From Chaunax sp. Z400 (taxonomy: Eukaryota; Chordata; Actinopteri; Lophiiformes; Chaunacidae): 64,000 nt of DNA. Of this stretch, positions 12,585-25,824 are shown in pieces. Both the position numbers and the translations under genes were made by a program. The notes below the pieces were generated by a model, which saw only the letters and a program-made list of their open reading frames with translations, did no database searches and had not been told where the DNA came from. Numbering within the stretch: the stretch's first letter is position 1; each line of letters opens with the position of its first letter. The stretch covers positions 4,144,908-4,208,907 of the forward strand of contig CM075192.1 in the NCBI GenBank assembly GCA_037577475.1, read 5' to 3'.

Positions 12585-12965
12585 GGGGCAGTGCAGTGGG
12601 TTCAGACCCACCTGAGGACCTGGGACCTTTCGGTGTGGATTGTGCATGTTCTCCCTGTATCTGTGTGGGTTCCCTCCGGGTTCTCCGTCTTCCTCCCACC
12701 ACCAAAACATGCAGTAGAGGTGAACTGTTGAATCTAAAAAGTATTCTTATGTGGCCCTGCAATGAAGTGGGGACTAGTCCAGGGTGTACCCCAACCCTCA
12801 CCCAATGTCAGCTGGGATAGTGATTGTGTAGATTCTCACTCATTCAGGTCATGGTAATCCTTGAAGGTTGAATCTGAGAAGTCCAGTTGGTTCAGATTCA
12901 ACCTTCATGGGTCAGCTAGGATAGGCTCCAGCCCCACATGATGCTGCAGGATAAGCAACTACAGA
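12585..12965 (+). mobile_element. SINE-like dispersed repeat
   Basis: Contains the ordered blocks gcagtgcagtgggttcagac, gtgtggattgtgcatgttct, gggttccctccgggttctcc, cttcctcccaccaccaaaac, gtccagggtgtaccccaacc and cagctgggatag, then ggataggctccagccccaca and a final aggataagcaa. This series is the body of a very abundant fish interspersed element. The head resembles a degraded tRNA-type promoter. Coding potential here is spurious. Confidence 0.8.
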
Positions 12966-13026
12966 AAATAGATCAATGATTGTTCAGCTGGATTATGGAT
13001 TTTCTATGTGGGAGGACTATTCCGGT

Positions 13027-13086
13027 TCAGATAGGGCCAGAGCTCTGAGAAAAACATGTTTTTCTCAGAGCTCTGGCCCTATCTGA
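13027..13086. repeat. perfect 60-bp palindrome
   Basis: Two 30-nt arms meet without a spacer between 13,056 and 13,057 (centre aaaaaca|tgttttt). The left arm starts tcagatagggccagagctct and the right arm is its exact reverse complement. Pairing fails one base outside on each side (t versus c). It lies just upstream of the LINE remnant. Confidence 0.97.
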
Positions 13087-13139
13087 CCCCATGGCCCAGG
13101 GAGAGAAATAAGTCCTACATTATTCTTATTATGATAAAT

Positions 13140-14130
13140 GTTATATTTCAAAATATACCATCATGCAGGGGAAGATTTCTGTTGCAGATGGAAGAGAGGA
13201 GGGAATGTTAGTTAAGAAACTACATAAAGGCATAAAACAAGTGGAATTGGGTTTTAAACTTTCTGCTGTAAAAACTGAAGTCATGTTCTTCACAAATTAG
13301 AGAATCAGTGAAGAAAGGAATCCGAAGTTATTTGGGTATAATGTAGAGAGAGTAGAAAGGTTTTGCTTTTTGGGAAAACATTTAGACTCCAGACCAACCT
13401 GGAGGAACCATATAAAAATATAGTGAAGAAAAGTAAGAAAGTCATGAGGTGTCTGGCAGGGCTAGATGGGGAGCATGTACAAACAAAGACATCGGCCCAA
13501 CTGTGTTATGGCCTCTTGTTCAATGTGGATGCTTTAGACACTTGAAGTGGATTTTAAATGACTAAAACTTAAGGATAGAAATCAAATTTTTGATTTGGTA
13601 AGTGAGTATTATCAACATGTGGAGAATAGATGTGCAGAATAGAGACAGTGATGGCTCGAAGGACCCATTATCAAATGAAACAGATCTGCTGTAATAGTCC
13701 CACATGAGGAGTTTGAAATGATTAAGAGAACAACATCGGAGCTGTATGCCATAATAATGGCCTCAGATTGGGTGGAAAAATCCAAAAGAAGCAAAGTGTT
13801 GTCTGCTGTGTTTTAGTGTTGAGTCGGGTACATCCAGAGACACTACTGTAGGAAGAAAAATCTGACACTTCAGGGAGTTTGCTGGGGAAAGCATCCAGGA
13901 AAGTGCAATGGAACCTTCTTATATATCTGAGGGAAACGGGTCTGGGAAGTAAGATTTAGTTTATTTATATTTATTTATTTATTTACTTAGCATTATTTTC
14001 TTTTTTACCATTACTAAAAAATGTCTATTTATCCTCTGCCCCACACTCCAGTCCAGTAAGTGGCGACAATGCATTTATAAACTAGTGGCCTACCGCCAAT
14101 AAATCCAAAGAAGAAGAAGAAGACGCAGAA
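13140..14130 (+). mobile_element. 5'-truncated, decayed non-LTR retrotransposon (LINE)
   Basis: Plus-strand translation gives, across frame changes, VKTEVMFF, then FCFLGKHLDS..TWRNHI and MRCLAGLDG. These are recognisable pieces of the reverse-transcriptase thumb region that follows the YADD motif in I/CR1-type LINEs. Further downstream fragments fit an RNase H-like segment. The element ends with ccgccaataaatccaaagaa followed by (GAA)n at about 14,110-14,135, a common 3' tail for fish LINEs. Many stops: inactive. Confidence 0.7.
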
Positions 14131-14135
14131 GAAGA

Positions 14136-14179
14136 GACTGAACACAAACTGTAAGCAGCTGAGGAGTACTCCTTCCACT
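14136..14179 (+). other. possible 5' non-coding exon of ift20 copy 1
   Basis: Directly after the (GAA)n LINE tail, a short GC-richer stretch ends in CCACT|GTAAGTAATG, a near-consensus donor. The nearest in-sense acceptor with support is CTTTATGACAG at 15,871, just before the ift20 start codon. This is only a candidate; no transcription start is visible. Confidence 0.25.
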
Positions 14180-15830
14180 GTAAGTAATGGGGTTAAAGTT
14201 ATCGCATAGGTAGCGATAGAAGTGTTAGAAGAGCAACGGGCTTAAAACCTCAAATTTTAGATAGAAATAAGGCTGAGTGATTAGTGACATCAGTGATGCT
14301 TGCTGACATTGCTAGCTGGCCAGCTAACATTAGCTACTAGAAAGCGGTGCTTTCTGTCCACCGAAGAAGTCAGCTGCCTCAAATATTGACTATACATTAA
14401 TGAAGTTAGAAACAGATTAGTCTAATTTATCCACATAAAATGTATCAGACGTGTCAAACGCCCAAATATCATTAATCCTGAGTGAAAAGCAGCTCTTATA
14501 TTCAAAGTCTTTCAGACACAAGTCATGAGAAAAAACATATGTTAAGGTTTCCTGACATTTTGCTAAAGGCACAAGGACCCACTTCAAACCTTAACCTTTT
14601 TTAAGATTCGTCAAGAGGCTAAACCTTGTGGATTATTCTAGAATTAGTGTCCTTGACCTTTTGGGGAAACCATTTAATAACGTTAGATGTGGCTTGTCTA
14701 ATATATGCCACGTATGTATATCAGAACCATACACAGTGTTAAAGTTCACTCTTCAGATGAACAGTTCAAAGTTCAGTTCTCACCGATTGAAGTGAACTGT
14801 TCTCCTTCATAGTTCAGCATTTAGAGTTATTCTGTATCAGTAGAACCTCCTACTCGTCTACCCTCAGCTCCCAGACGTCCCAACCTAAATATACTGTTTA
14901 CTACATTAATCACAGACAGAGATTACTTTAAAAAGCCAACCAATGGGAGTGTTTACCATTTAACATTGTCCCATATAGCAGGACTCAGTACAGATCTATT
15001 GCCCAGTGATCTTAGGTTTGTGTTATATGGAGCCTATATGTTCCACTGGAATGAACAGAGAACATACAGCATGTCTGTGGTAATTGGTGTGCTGCATTGT
15101 TTGAATGCGATCAGGTCAGTTTGTGTTGAGCAGCACAGGAACATAATGCGGATCCTATCCTGGTCACAGTGGGCAGGACCTGCTCTTCCTCTCATCATCT
15201 TCATCACCTTCTCTCTTTCTTTTTCTCTCTGTCTCATCATGTCCTGTTTCACTTCTTATCAAAGCTGAGCTCTGACTGCTGCAGTCTTCTTCTCATGTTA
15301 GTCTGTGTAGACCGTAAACACAGGGTCAGCTGATATTTATATGTAAATGTTTCTGCCTCTACTGAGTTAATCCTGCAGTGAAAATAAAAGTAAATGGGGG
15401 GACCTCATTTTAACATGTATTTAAACTCTTTATACAAACTGAATTGGGGAAAAAAAGCATTTAAACTTTAGTTTATCAGTCTGACATTGGATGGATGGAA
15501 TTAATGTTTGTTAATGAGCTCATTGATTCATTCAAGTGAACCAGCTGGCATCATTATTTAACGTAGCGCAACCACACAGCAGCTATTTGTCAGATGATGT
15601 CTGCAGAAGAATGTCATTAAACTACCAGCAGTCCACTAGTTAACTTCTGTAATTACCTGTGTCACGCTTCGTGGATTCAGCTGCCTGTCTGATTTCTTGA
15701 TGTAATCAGAGACCTACCTATCAGAGTGTTGAGCTGAGAGTTGTATTACGGACATCGTTCACTCCACCCACCCCAACACACAAGCAGTGAAGCTGGTGAT
15801 CAGATGAGACAGTTAATATATGTGTTGTCC

Positions 15831-16278
15831 ATTGTTTGTGACCTGTATCCTGTATGTCTCCTTTATGACAGGCCCAGTGACCATGGATAAAGACTCATTA
15901 GCAGAGGCAGGTTTTTATTTTGATGAGGTCAACAAGCTGCGAGTGCTGGAGCCTGATGTCAGCCAGAAGACCTCCGAGCTCAAGGAGGAGTGTAAAGAAT
16001 TCATGGATAGTAAGGATTGAATAGTTGTCAAGTCCATTAAGATCAGGTCCCACAGGAGGTACTAATATGTGTTATCTTTGCAGAAATTTGCCAGTTTCAG
16101 AACACGGTGGGAGCTCTGATTGATCAGGTGGATGGATTGGCAAAAGAAACGGAGACAGAAAAGATGAGGGTAAGCTGAGCATTTGAACTACTGTTGTAGT
16201 CCTCCCATGCTAAAGCTGTGAAACACCTGTATGTGGTTGAACTATCATTGAAACCACCTTTAGCTGGACATACAGTGT
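15831..16278 (+). repeat. inverted duplication, arm A, diverged 5' part
   Basis: Homologous in reverse complement to 27,002-27,479. Exons 2 and 3 correspond base for base in length, but differ at about a dozen positions in 213 coding bases. The intron between them differs by a 28-base indel and the following intron by 3 bases. Homology stops at attgtttgtg upstream and catacagtgt downstream. Confidence 0.9.
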
Positions 16279-19200
16279 GTGATGCAAACCTTTTTTTGAC
16301 TTGTTTTTCAAGCTGCACAACTTATTTTTGAGTCATACTAAATTTCAGCCCAGTCAGGCATCATATGATGAGTAGTCTACAGGATGGAGTGAGGAGCGAT
16401 CATAGCCTGACCAACATGAATTTCTTACGTGTCATAAATTTTGGATGACTGTTGAAGCCGAACCATGAGTCGATTTATCAAACTGAGGTTCAGGCTCTGT
16501 TTTGTGTTTCTAGTTTCTAGTGTTTACAACCCAGCTCGTAAGAGGAGAGGGAAACAACATAAATACTATTTGTTATTGGTAAATACAAAACATTTAAGTG
16601 TACAGGTTAATGTGTACTTAATATACTGAGCAACAGTAGAAATGTATAATTTAAAAAACCCTGTCATTTCTATTCACTAGCTCTAATCTACTGAAACAAA
16701 CAAACATGTGATTCACTGAATAGACTTTTTTAAGTACCCACAACCAAAACATGTTAAATCATGAATAACCATCATTTAGTCATAACATAGAAATAACAGT
16801 CATTGGTGCATTTCAGAGGAAACCATGATGTTGGTGAGATTTTTTTCTGCATGATTGAAAAGACCTGGTCAAGGTGATCATTTACCGGGTCTAATTAATG
16901 TCCTACTGAAACAACTGATGATGTCATGATTCCTGAAAGAACTTATGTGAACGGTTAGTTGGGATGCTGATGATGGTCTGAACTCTGCAGACACGTGTAG
17001 CACAGATGTTATGGCTCATTGTAAAGGGGACGGAGATCACATTTAGTGACAAGTCCAGATTTAACTTGTACACAGCTGGTGGTCTTTGGCATTTGTACCA
17101 TCGCCGTGGAGACCGCTATTCTGCCGCAGTCCAGGAAGTAGATCGTTTGGTGGTGGTGTCATGATGTGGGGGGGCATTGCTAATGGATGACGGTCAGAAC
17201 TTGTCCAGATCCACGGTACACTGACAGCTATCTGTTACTGAGATACGGTCCTAGGTCCACATATCATTCCCAGGATACAGCAATCAAGCATCACCTTCAT
17301 GTATGAAGATGCCAGACCACATGTGGCTCATGTCTGTCAGGAGTAGCCTACCTGGAACAGAACAATGTTGCTGTCTTTCCTTGACCAGCATATTCATCAG
17401 ATCTCAACCCAATAGAGCATCTGTGGGACGTTCAGGATCACCAGGTGAGACGGAGAGATGCTGCTCCAGCAACACATGAACAACTTGTCACAGCTCTGCA
17501 GGAAGAATGACGTCATCCTACAAGTCCAGAATAACATCTTATCCATTCAGGAGGTGTAAAGTAGTGATAAATGCTGGAGGTAGACGCACAGTAGTGACTA
17601 TTGTTGTTCTCTGTCTCACCATCCACACTTTCTGACTTGTAAACACTAAGACAAAAACCACTAATCTGCACAAAAATGATTTTTCTGTATGGCTAAAGGG
17701 TGAATAAAGATGTGTGAACCATAATTTATCTTTGATATTTAATATGAACAGGATGGCATGATATTAAAAAAAATGTGTTTCTACTGTTGGTCAGTATATA
17801 AAGAAGCAGTCTAAACAAGAGGAGGGGGAAAGGGCAAACGGATGCTGTTTAAATCGAAGACAATAATAAAACTGAAAGAGGAATAACACAAGGCTACAGC
17901 TGCTACTACTACACTACTACTACAAAAGAAACTAAACGAAACCTGTCTGAATAAAAGTGACGGGCGTCAAAACTAATAAGGGCAGAAAACAGCACCTCTA
18001 AATCTGATGTGACTAAACAAAGAGATCCTACATGAATGTAAGTTTATGACAAAGTCAAGCCCAAATAATCAATCCATCAAATGTCTCAAGAGAGAATAAT
18101 AACACAGCAAATCCACCAGAGCAGTTTTCAAGCACAAATACACAGAGTTAGGGCACCGAACAACTGACTGATGATCGATCCTGATGGTGTGAACACACAT
18201 CATGAGCTTTGGCTTCACATCAGAGGATCTTCTCGTACAGTATGACTTGGAATGAAACGGATCTAAAAACACAGCGTCTGCTCGGTTTCAGAATGTTTCA
18301 AGTGCAGTATATAGTAGCTCCTGTTTGATCATGAGAGCATCACATTATTACAGTAATAATGATCCTGTCTTCTTCTCCTCCAGGCAATTGGAGCCAGAAA
18401 CCTGTTGAAGTCGGTGGCAAAGCAAAGAGAGGCTCAACAGCAGCAGCTTCAGGCGCTCATTGCAGAGAGGAAGATGCAACTGGAGAGGTAAACGATGAAA
18501 TACTGGAAAACACTGACATTGTGATATTTTGGTTTTCTGCTTTATGTATTACGATATGAGAAAATAGGCTAATTTTCACTATTTGGAAAGACTGAATCAT
18601 TCTAGAACGTTTTTGTTGTGGCTTTGACATTTTCAAATGAAGAAATGCCAGTTAATGTCACGTCTGACCAATAATAATCATAGAATAAAAATTAAACAGC
18701 TCAGTTCAACCTAACAAAATACAGCAAATCGTGAGTTACAAGGAAACATTTGTCACTGAGTACCTGCACTGTAAAGACAGACCAGTTTTCAATAGACGTA
18801 TTAAATGGAGCAAACAAAGCTACATTTGCTTTTACATATGTGTGAGTGAAAGACTGCAGTCCCAGAGTTCACTCCACACACGTGTTTTAAAATGTAGAAA
18901 AACAACCACAAACAAACATGAATGACTCCAGAAATGTCCTGTGGACTAAGAAACTTAACCTGACTTTCCATTGACTGGGGTTGAGCAGAAAATGCCTGAA
19001 TTTTCATCTTTAATGAACTGCTCCTTGAATCAATCATTATTTAAATGTAGCTAATATGATGACATCATCTGGTGACTTTTTGAGTGGCCAGTATCTATGT
19101 TAAAAATGCAGTTAGTCTTAGCAGGCGTTGACTCTATCATGGCTTCTACTATACAAGACATTTTGAAGTAACACTTCATGCAAGCATTGGAGTGATATTT

Positions 19201-19339
19201 AGTTTTATTGCATTGATTTGGTCACATTTACTATTCTGTTCTGTTTCCGTGTCTCAGATATCGTATTGAGTATGAGTCCTTGTCCAAAGTGGAGGCAGAG
19301 CAGAACGAGTTCATCGATCAGTTTATTCTGCAGAAGTAA
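15883..19339 (+). CDS. ift20: intraflagellar transport protein 20, copy 1 (intact)
   Basis: IFT20 is the small coiled-coil subunit of IFT complex B. It also acts at the Golgi in sorting ciliary membrane proteins. Coding exons 15883-16009, 16084-16169, 18384-18487 and 19258-19339 join in phase into 399 nt, i.e. 132 residues plus TAA, exactly the family length. The protein starts MDKDSLAEAGFYFDE. It contains AIGARNLLKSVAKQREAQQQ and ends EFIDQFILQK, all close to vertebrate IFT20. The middle and C-terminal half are charged and heptad-like, as expected for a coiled coil. ATG sits in GACCATGG, a strong Kozak context. Intron 3 (2.2 kb) carries a Tc1-like element. This gene is the plus-strand arm of an inverted duplication with 25,970-27,427. 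In mammals IFT20 lies head-to-head with TNFAIP1, but this copy does not. Confidence 0.93.
16624..17796 (+). mobile_element. Tc1-like DNA transposon, degenerate, with terminal inverted repeats
   Basis: Ends are inverted repeats: tactgagcaacagtagaaa at the left, and the complement of ctactgttggtcagta at the right, each flanked by TA as expected for Tc1/mariner target duplication. Internal plus-strand translation shows broken transposase pieces such as SRFNLYTA, RRGDRY, RFGGG..MMWG and LNPIEHLW-like remnants typical of Tc1 DDE transposases, with many stops. A second copy is at 30,775-31,942 and a third, partial one at 25,415-25,670. It lies in intron 3 of ift20 copy 1 and is absent from the equivalent intron of copy 2. 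Confidence 0.85.
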
Positions 19340-19484
19340 AGATGTAACTGGGCAGCAGAACATGTCCGACGTCTGGGACCACACATCCAGAGTCCCTGTC
19401 CTGTTTTCACTTGATGACACCCCCATTGGAGGATTACTCTGCTGCAAGTCTTCTTCCAAAGCTCTAGCATCATCCTAAATCATC
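18319..19484 (+). repeat. inverted duplication, arm A, near-identical 3' part
   Basis: Reverse complement of 25,825-26,990. Both segments are exactly 1,166 bases, and the four exon edges checked are at the same offsets, so no net indel. Every stretch compared by eye matches. Translations of both strands in several frames agree completely, non-coding parts included. It covers ift20 exons 4-5, the intron between, and about 145 bases of 3' UTR. Confidence 0.95.
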
Positions 19485-19491
19485 TACACCT

Positions 19492-21240
<1,749 letters not shown>

Positions 21241-21249
21241 GAGGTCTCT

Positions 21250-21345
21250 CAGGTCAAAGTTTATTTATATAGCATGTTTTAAATAACCATGACGGGATGA
21301 CCAAAGTGTTGTACAGAAAAGACTGATACAGATTTAAAAAACTAC
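21250..21345 (+). repeat. dispersed fish repeat tail
   Basis: tttatttatatagcatgttt ... gaccaaagtgttgtacagaa is a familiar abundant fish repeat motif, similar in type to the blocks at 3,665 and 63,280 but a different family. It lies just downstream of the 3' end of the unrecognised minus-strand gene. Confidence 0.55.
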
Positions 21346-21642
21346 AGGAATAAAAACAAATCAGATAAGTTAAAATCAAGTAAAGTAAAACAATAAAAGG
21401 AGATAAAATAAGCATTAAAATAAACATAAATATGAGCAGATTAAATAGAGGTGCCAAGGCTCAACTCAAATTAATATCCAGGGGAAAAAAGGGTGTGTTT
21501 TTAACAAGGATTTATTTCTCTCATCAGATGCTGCTTCATTGCAGCTGTTCAACCACATGAGAACATATAGAGTACATCTACCTCTAAGACTAATGAGAGG
21601 TGCAGCACCCACACCCACAGACGCCTTCATGCTTCATCAACA

Positions 21643-23727
21643 TCACTTGATCTTCTTATACTGTAAAGAGAAAAGACAGTATTCAAAACGACAGTAAATT
21701 AACTTGAAATTCAAAAAGCCGTCATCCTTACTTTATCAAGGATCCAGTCTGCATCTGCAATAGCTCTTTGGATTATCATCTGGATCCTCTCTGGATCGTC
21801 TTCATCTGAGTGACTGTTGTAACCCTTGAAGCCAAACGGATCATTTATGACTTTAATGCTCATACTGGGGAAACTTAACATGATTAATGATGACAAATAT
21901 TGAGAGTTATGGAGGACAGGTCAATGGTCAATGCTAGTATGACTGCTGCAGAGGAAGACTGACAGTTTCTGAATTCTGGACTGATTTAATAAGATGACAG
22001 ATTTCAAACTGTTGACGTTCAGGGTATCTGTTGCCTCCCTTCGTTGTTCACAAATTGTTTATGGGCAGCTTAGAAACTGTCACCAGACAACAACACATAC
22101 ATATAATGACCAGCAGCCCAGTCAGTTGTTTGCAGGTTTAGAGATGACTTGTTTAAGAACATGTTGTCAGTGGCCATGATGAGCTCACCTGTCTTATGGC
22201 ATGTCGATAATGCTGCTGCACTGCTGCTGTTGGTAACAGCCTGCAGCATCTGAGGAGATATCGATAGAGCTGCACTGGTGTCAGGATCAACTCCACTCCA
22301 ACTAAAGGGGACATCTCTTCTATGGTTCAAGTACTGTTGGTGAAAATACAAATGAAGTGCACGTTCAGGTTAGTGACGTCATGGCTTTACATTTACATTC
22401 ACATGAGTTACACATATAACTCAGGGCTCAATTCACATTTGAATGTACGTTGTTTAACTTGAGTATTATGTTTGTCTTGACAGTCAGGCGTTTCTGCTCC
22501 TGTGTAGATTATATGAGGTATATCTTCATTTAAAACATGAAACCAAAATATAGGAGCCAAATTAAAAATGAAACAATAAAACTATGTAACAAAGTCAATA
22601 AAAAACTAATAATAAACAACACAGACAAGAAATGACAGGTTTGAAGACGGAAACGCTTAAAGTGTGGGGTTTGTAGTCTTTGTCCTCAGGTGACCGACGC
22701 TGTTAGCTAATCACTCGCTGGACGTATGTATGTTACATATAAACTGGTACGTTAGCTAGTTGGAGGCTATTACCTCCACAATACAGTGTCTAAATGATCG
22801 CCAGTAAACAAACTACATCAGTCTTACTGTAGCTGAGAACAGGAGGCTGTCAGGAGGGACACAGCATCACAAACACACAACACTGTACGGTGGATATGGT
22901 CTGTTTCTTCTTCTGGTGTTATTGTGCTGTTGCCATCTATGTTACATTGATACACGGGCGCCCCCTGCTGCCTGCACTGAAAACTTACATAAAACTGAAA
23001 TAACAAAAGCGGAAGTACTTACTATGCAGACATAGTTAAAGATAAATTATATTATTGGATTATAATTACAAGGGCTTGGAGCCAAAGGTGCTAGTGCCAA
23101 AAGGGCACGAGAGATTATGCTATTTTGACACAGAACAAAGCATTGTGGGAAGAGCATGCTAAAGAATAGTGCTTTAAATATTAAAGACCTCCTCTGCTGT
23201 AAAATATGCATTAGTTTGATGGAAGCAGATGAAATACATTTTCTTCAGAAGGTTATTATTATATATTCTTTATTTTTCTCACTCACCATCAGCAGCTGCC
23301 AGCCCCTGCCATCGACATAATTTTGCCTGTGAGCACAATACTCAGAAACCTAAGCAGGATAATATAGTAATGAATATTTCTATATCAATATTAAATGAGT
23401 GAAACTGGGTGAATATTCCCTCGAATAATTAGACCACAAAATGTTATTTTAAAACTTTAAGAGTGTGATCAACCAGAATGAGCTGTGGCATTAGCTAAAG
23501 TCCATGACTAATCTCAGGAAACAGAGAGTTGAGGCAGAGCAGTGGAGGTCATTAGCGGTAAATCCAGAAAACATTTCAAAATATTTCACTAATATACTCA
23601 GTGGTTGGTGGTGTGGGACGAAGGATGCCATGATGGCATGGAGGTTGGGCCCCTTATCCAGCTCTGTGATGTTGTCTGCCAGCCAACTGGTGCAGCAGTT
23701 GTCCATCTGTTCTTCCTTATCAAGTAC
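21643..23727 (-). CDS. unrecognised multi-exon gene between the ift20 copies (partial model)
   Basis: Five candidate exons: 23590-23727 (46 codons, VLDKEEQMDNCCTSWLADN...), 23287-23349 (21 codons, ends GRGWQLLM), 22189-22333 (YLNHRRDVPFSWSGVDPD..., phase 1 out), 21732-21864 (SIKVINDPFGFKGYN..., phase 2 in) and 21643-21660 (YKKIK then TGA). The first three join perfectly in phase with good AG/GT signals (23,590 uses TTA|GTGAAA), as do the last two. Between 22,189 and 21,864 the phases disagree, so a small exon is missing from my model or the gene is broken there. The start is not found. The C-terminus is acidic then helical (IQMIIQRAIADADWILDK). I do not recognise the family. No membrane segment or signal peptide is visible in these exons. 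Confidence 0.6.
22880..23035. promoter_or_regulatory. possible promoter-like GC-rich patch
   Basis: Contains the ETS-type site gcggaagt at about 23,010 and a short gggcgccccctgctgcctgc block. It could be a start region for the minus-strand exons at 22.3 and 21.8 kb, which would explain part of the mismatch with the 23.3-23.7 kb exons. Weak evidence. Confidence 0.2.
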
Positions 23728-23729
23728 CT

Positions 23730-25410
23730 AGAAACACAGCCATCAATTAAATAAACTCTCCTTCCATCAGTCTATCAAGAAATAGACCAAACGAAATAAA
23801 CCAAACCAAACAGCCATCACTGTCCCTGCAATATTAATGCATTCACAGCTGAAGAAATGTAGAAAAATCCCCTTGTCATCCTCGTAATGGAGTCGCTGTA
23901 TTTGAGGGGAAGCACAACTGCTACATGCCTCAATATTTAAACACAGTAGAATATGACCGTGTGTTCAAAGTCTTTGGATATAAAATGTTCTCATTTGTTG
24001 AATGATCTCAAATCAAATAAGGCAAGATGTCTGTGTGTGTTCTGTGTTCTCATAAAACAGCCCAAATTCATTGCATTTAAAATGACCACATAGAGAGGCC
24101 TATTTCTTATTATAATTTAAGTAACATACTGGATAAATAAAAGGTACTTACTCATATTAGATTATTTCTCTCTTTCTCTTTAGAACCTGGGACTTCAGAC
24201 CTTTTGACTGAAAACTGTCTTCTGTGGCCCAAAACGATCCTAATGACATTAGAGAGACTGAGCCTAAATAGCTAACATGCAGAATGGAAAACCAAAACGG
24301 TTAGCTGAAAAAAGCTAAAACGCTCCATAGAGCTGAGAGGGATGGCAGCGTCAGGGCAAAGGGTTCATCATGCATTTGTTACATCTGCCAAAGAGGTGAT
24401 GTTTTTGCCAGTTTCAATTTCTAGGGGCAGGTTTTCATGGTCCAGGACTCCCATTATGAGGGTCAGACTATCAGAGGACTGGTGCTTTTAGGTGACATAA
24501 TGGGGAAACTGAGCTGCTCTGGAGGAGGTTTGCGTTCTCTGAATTCAGTCCAGTTTGATATATTGTTAACATAAAGATTTTACTTGTGCAGCTCTATGTT
24601 TTATTATGGTACCCAGTTTGTCTTTGAGCTGCTTGAACTTAAATTTAAGATGTCTGCCTGTCTGTTTTTTTCTGAGAAGTGCTGTGTGATGTAACATGGA
24701 GGAATGGAGGAACAATGTAACCTGCTAGTCAACCCTCAGATGGATGAAACCATGGGTGGATCCAGGGGTGGGGCCAGAGGGGCACTGGCCCCAGCTGAAA
24801 TCTGATTGGCCCCTGAAGTGCCCCTGTCCTGTCACCTGTCTTTTTGTTTTGGTGGTGGAGCCTCAAACACATCTTGTAACTATAGTGTTGCTGCGTTTAG
24901 GTCATGTGGGAGGGAAGCTTACAGTGGGAAGGATTCCCATGTTTATGACATTTGATGCAACTTGGATGTCAATGAGAATCTTATTAAGAAGTGGGAATCC
25001 GATGTGATATGAACAGGGGTGGGAAACCAGTAAATCTGATGTGACTTGAACATGTCATGTCACCTACATGGAGTCCTGCAGAAGCACGTGGTGTTTCCAT
25101 CCCCAACAGGAGCTTCATGGTGAGTCACGATCCCCACATTAGTTTGTGAAAGAGCGTTTACATGTTGCTGTCACTGAACTCAGGTAGTAATCATCAAGTA
25201 GTCAACTACTCTAGACTCTTCTTATTTATGGAATAATGTTTCAGTCATGCCACAACTATCGCTCAGTAAATTAAATTAATGCCTGAAAAAGTATGATGGA
25301 AGTGAGTCCTGGCTTGAATTCAGCATGCCATTAATCATAATGCATTAATTCTGAGAACAGTCACAATTCTGACTTTTTTTCCTGAATCTGGAGTCTGACT
25401 GTCATCCATT
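23730..25410. other. spacer between the ift20 arms, right part
   Basis: No exon supported. Short pieces of dispersed repeats occur at about 24,390-24,480 (related to the 50.5 kb repeat, opposite orientation) and at 24,755-24,835 (gggtggggccagaggggcac type). Confidence 0.4.
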
Positions 25411-25414
25411 AGCA

Positions 25415-25670
25415 GTTAGACCCGGTAAATTATCACCTTGACCAGGTCTTTCCGATCATGCAGAAAAAAATCTCACCAACATCATGGTTTACTCTGAAAT
25501 GCACCAATGACTGTTATTTCTATGTTATGAAAAAATGATGGTTATTCATGATTTAACATGTTTTGGTTGTGGGTACTTAAAAAAGTCTATTCAGTGAATC
25601 ACATGTTTGTTTGTTTCAGTAGATTAGGGCTAGTGAATAGAAATTACAGTGTTTTTACAATTATGTGTTT
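25415..25670 (-). mobile_element. fragment of the same Tc1-like element (5' end only)
   Basis: Reverse complement matches about 16,655-16,910 and 30,805-31,045, including the run ctactgaaacaaacaaacat and taagtacccacaaccaaaac. Only the first ~250 bases are present. It lies just outside the inner end of ift20 arm B. Confidence 0.85.
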
Positions 25671-25824
25671 CCACTATATTTAAATGATTGATCAGCACAA
25701 CAAGATCAATGCTTTTAAGTTAAACTTGATTGTTTCAGGGTTTATTAGGTATGGCGAGAAATTATTTTGTCGTCTTCTAGATGGCTCCGGCTGAAGAGGG
25801 GTGACACATGGCAGTAATATATTG

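Noticed and set aside
12430..12820. Overlapping open frames of 72-123 codons
   Set aside because: Contained in the SINE-like element at 12,585-12,965.
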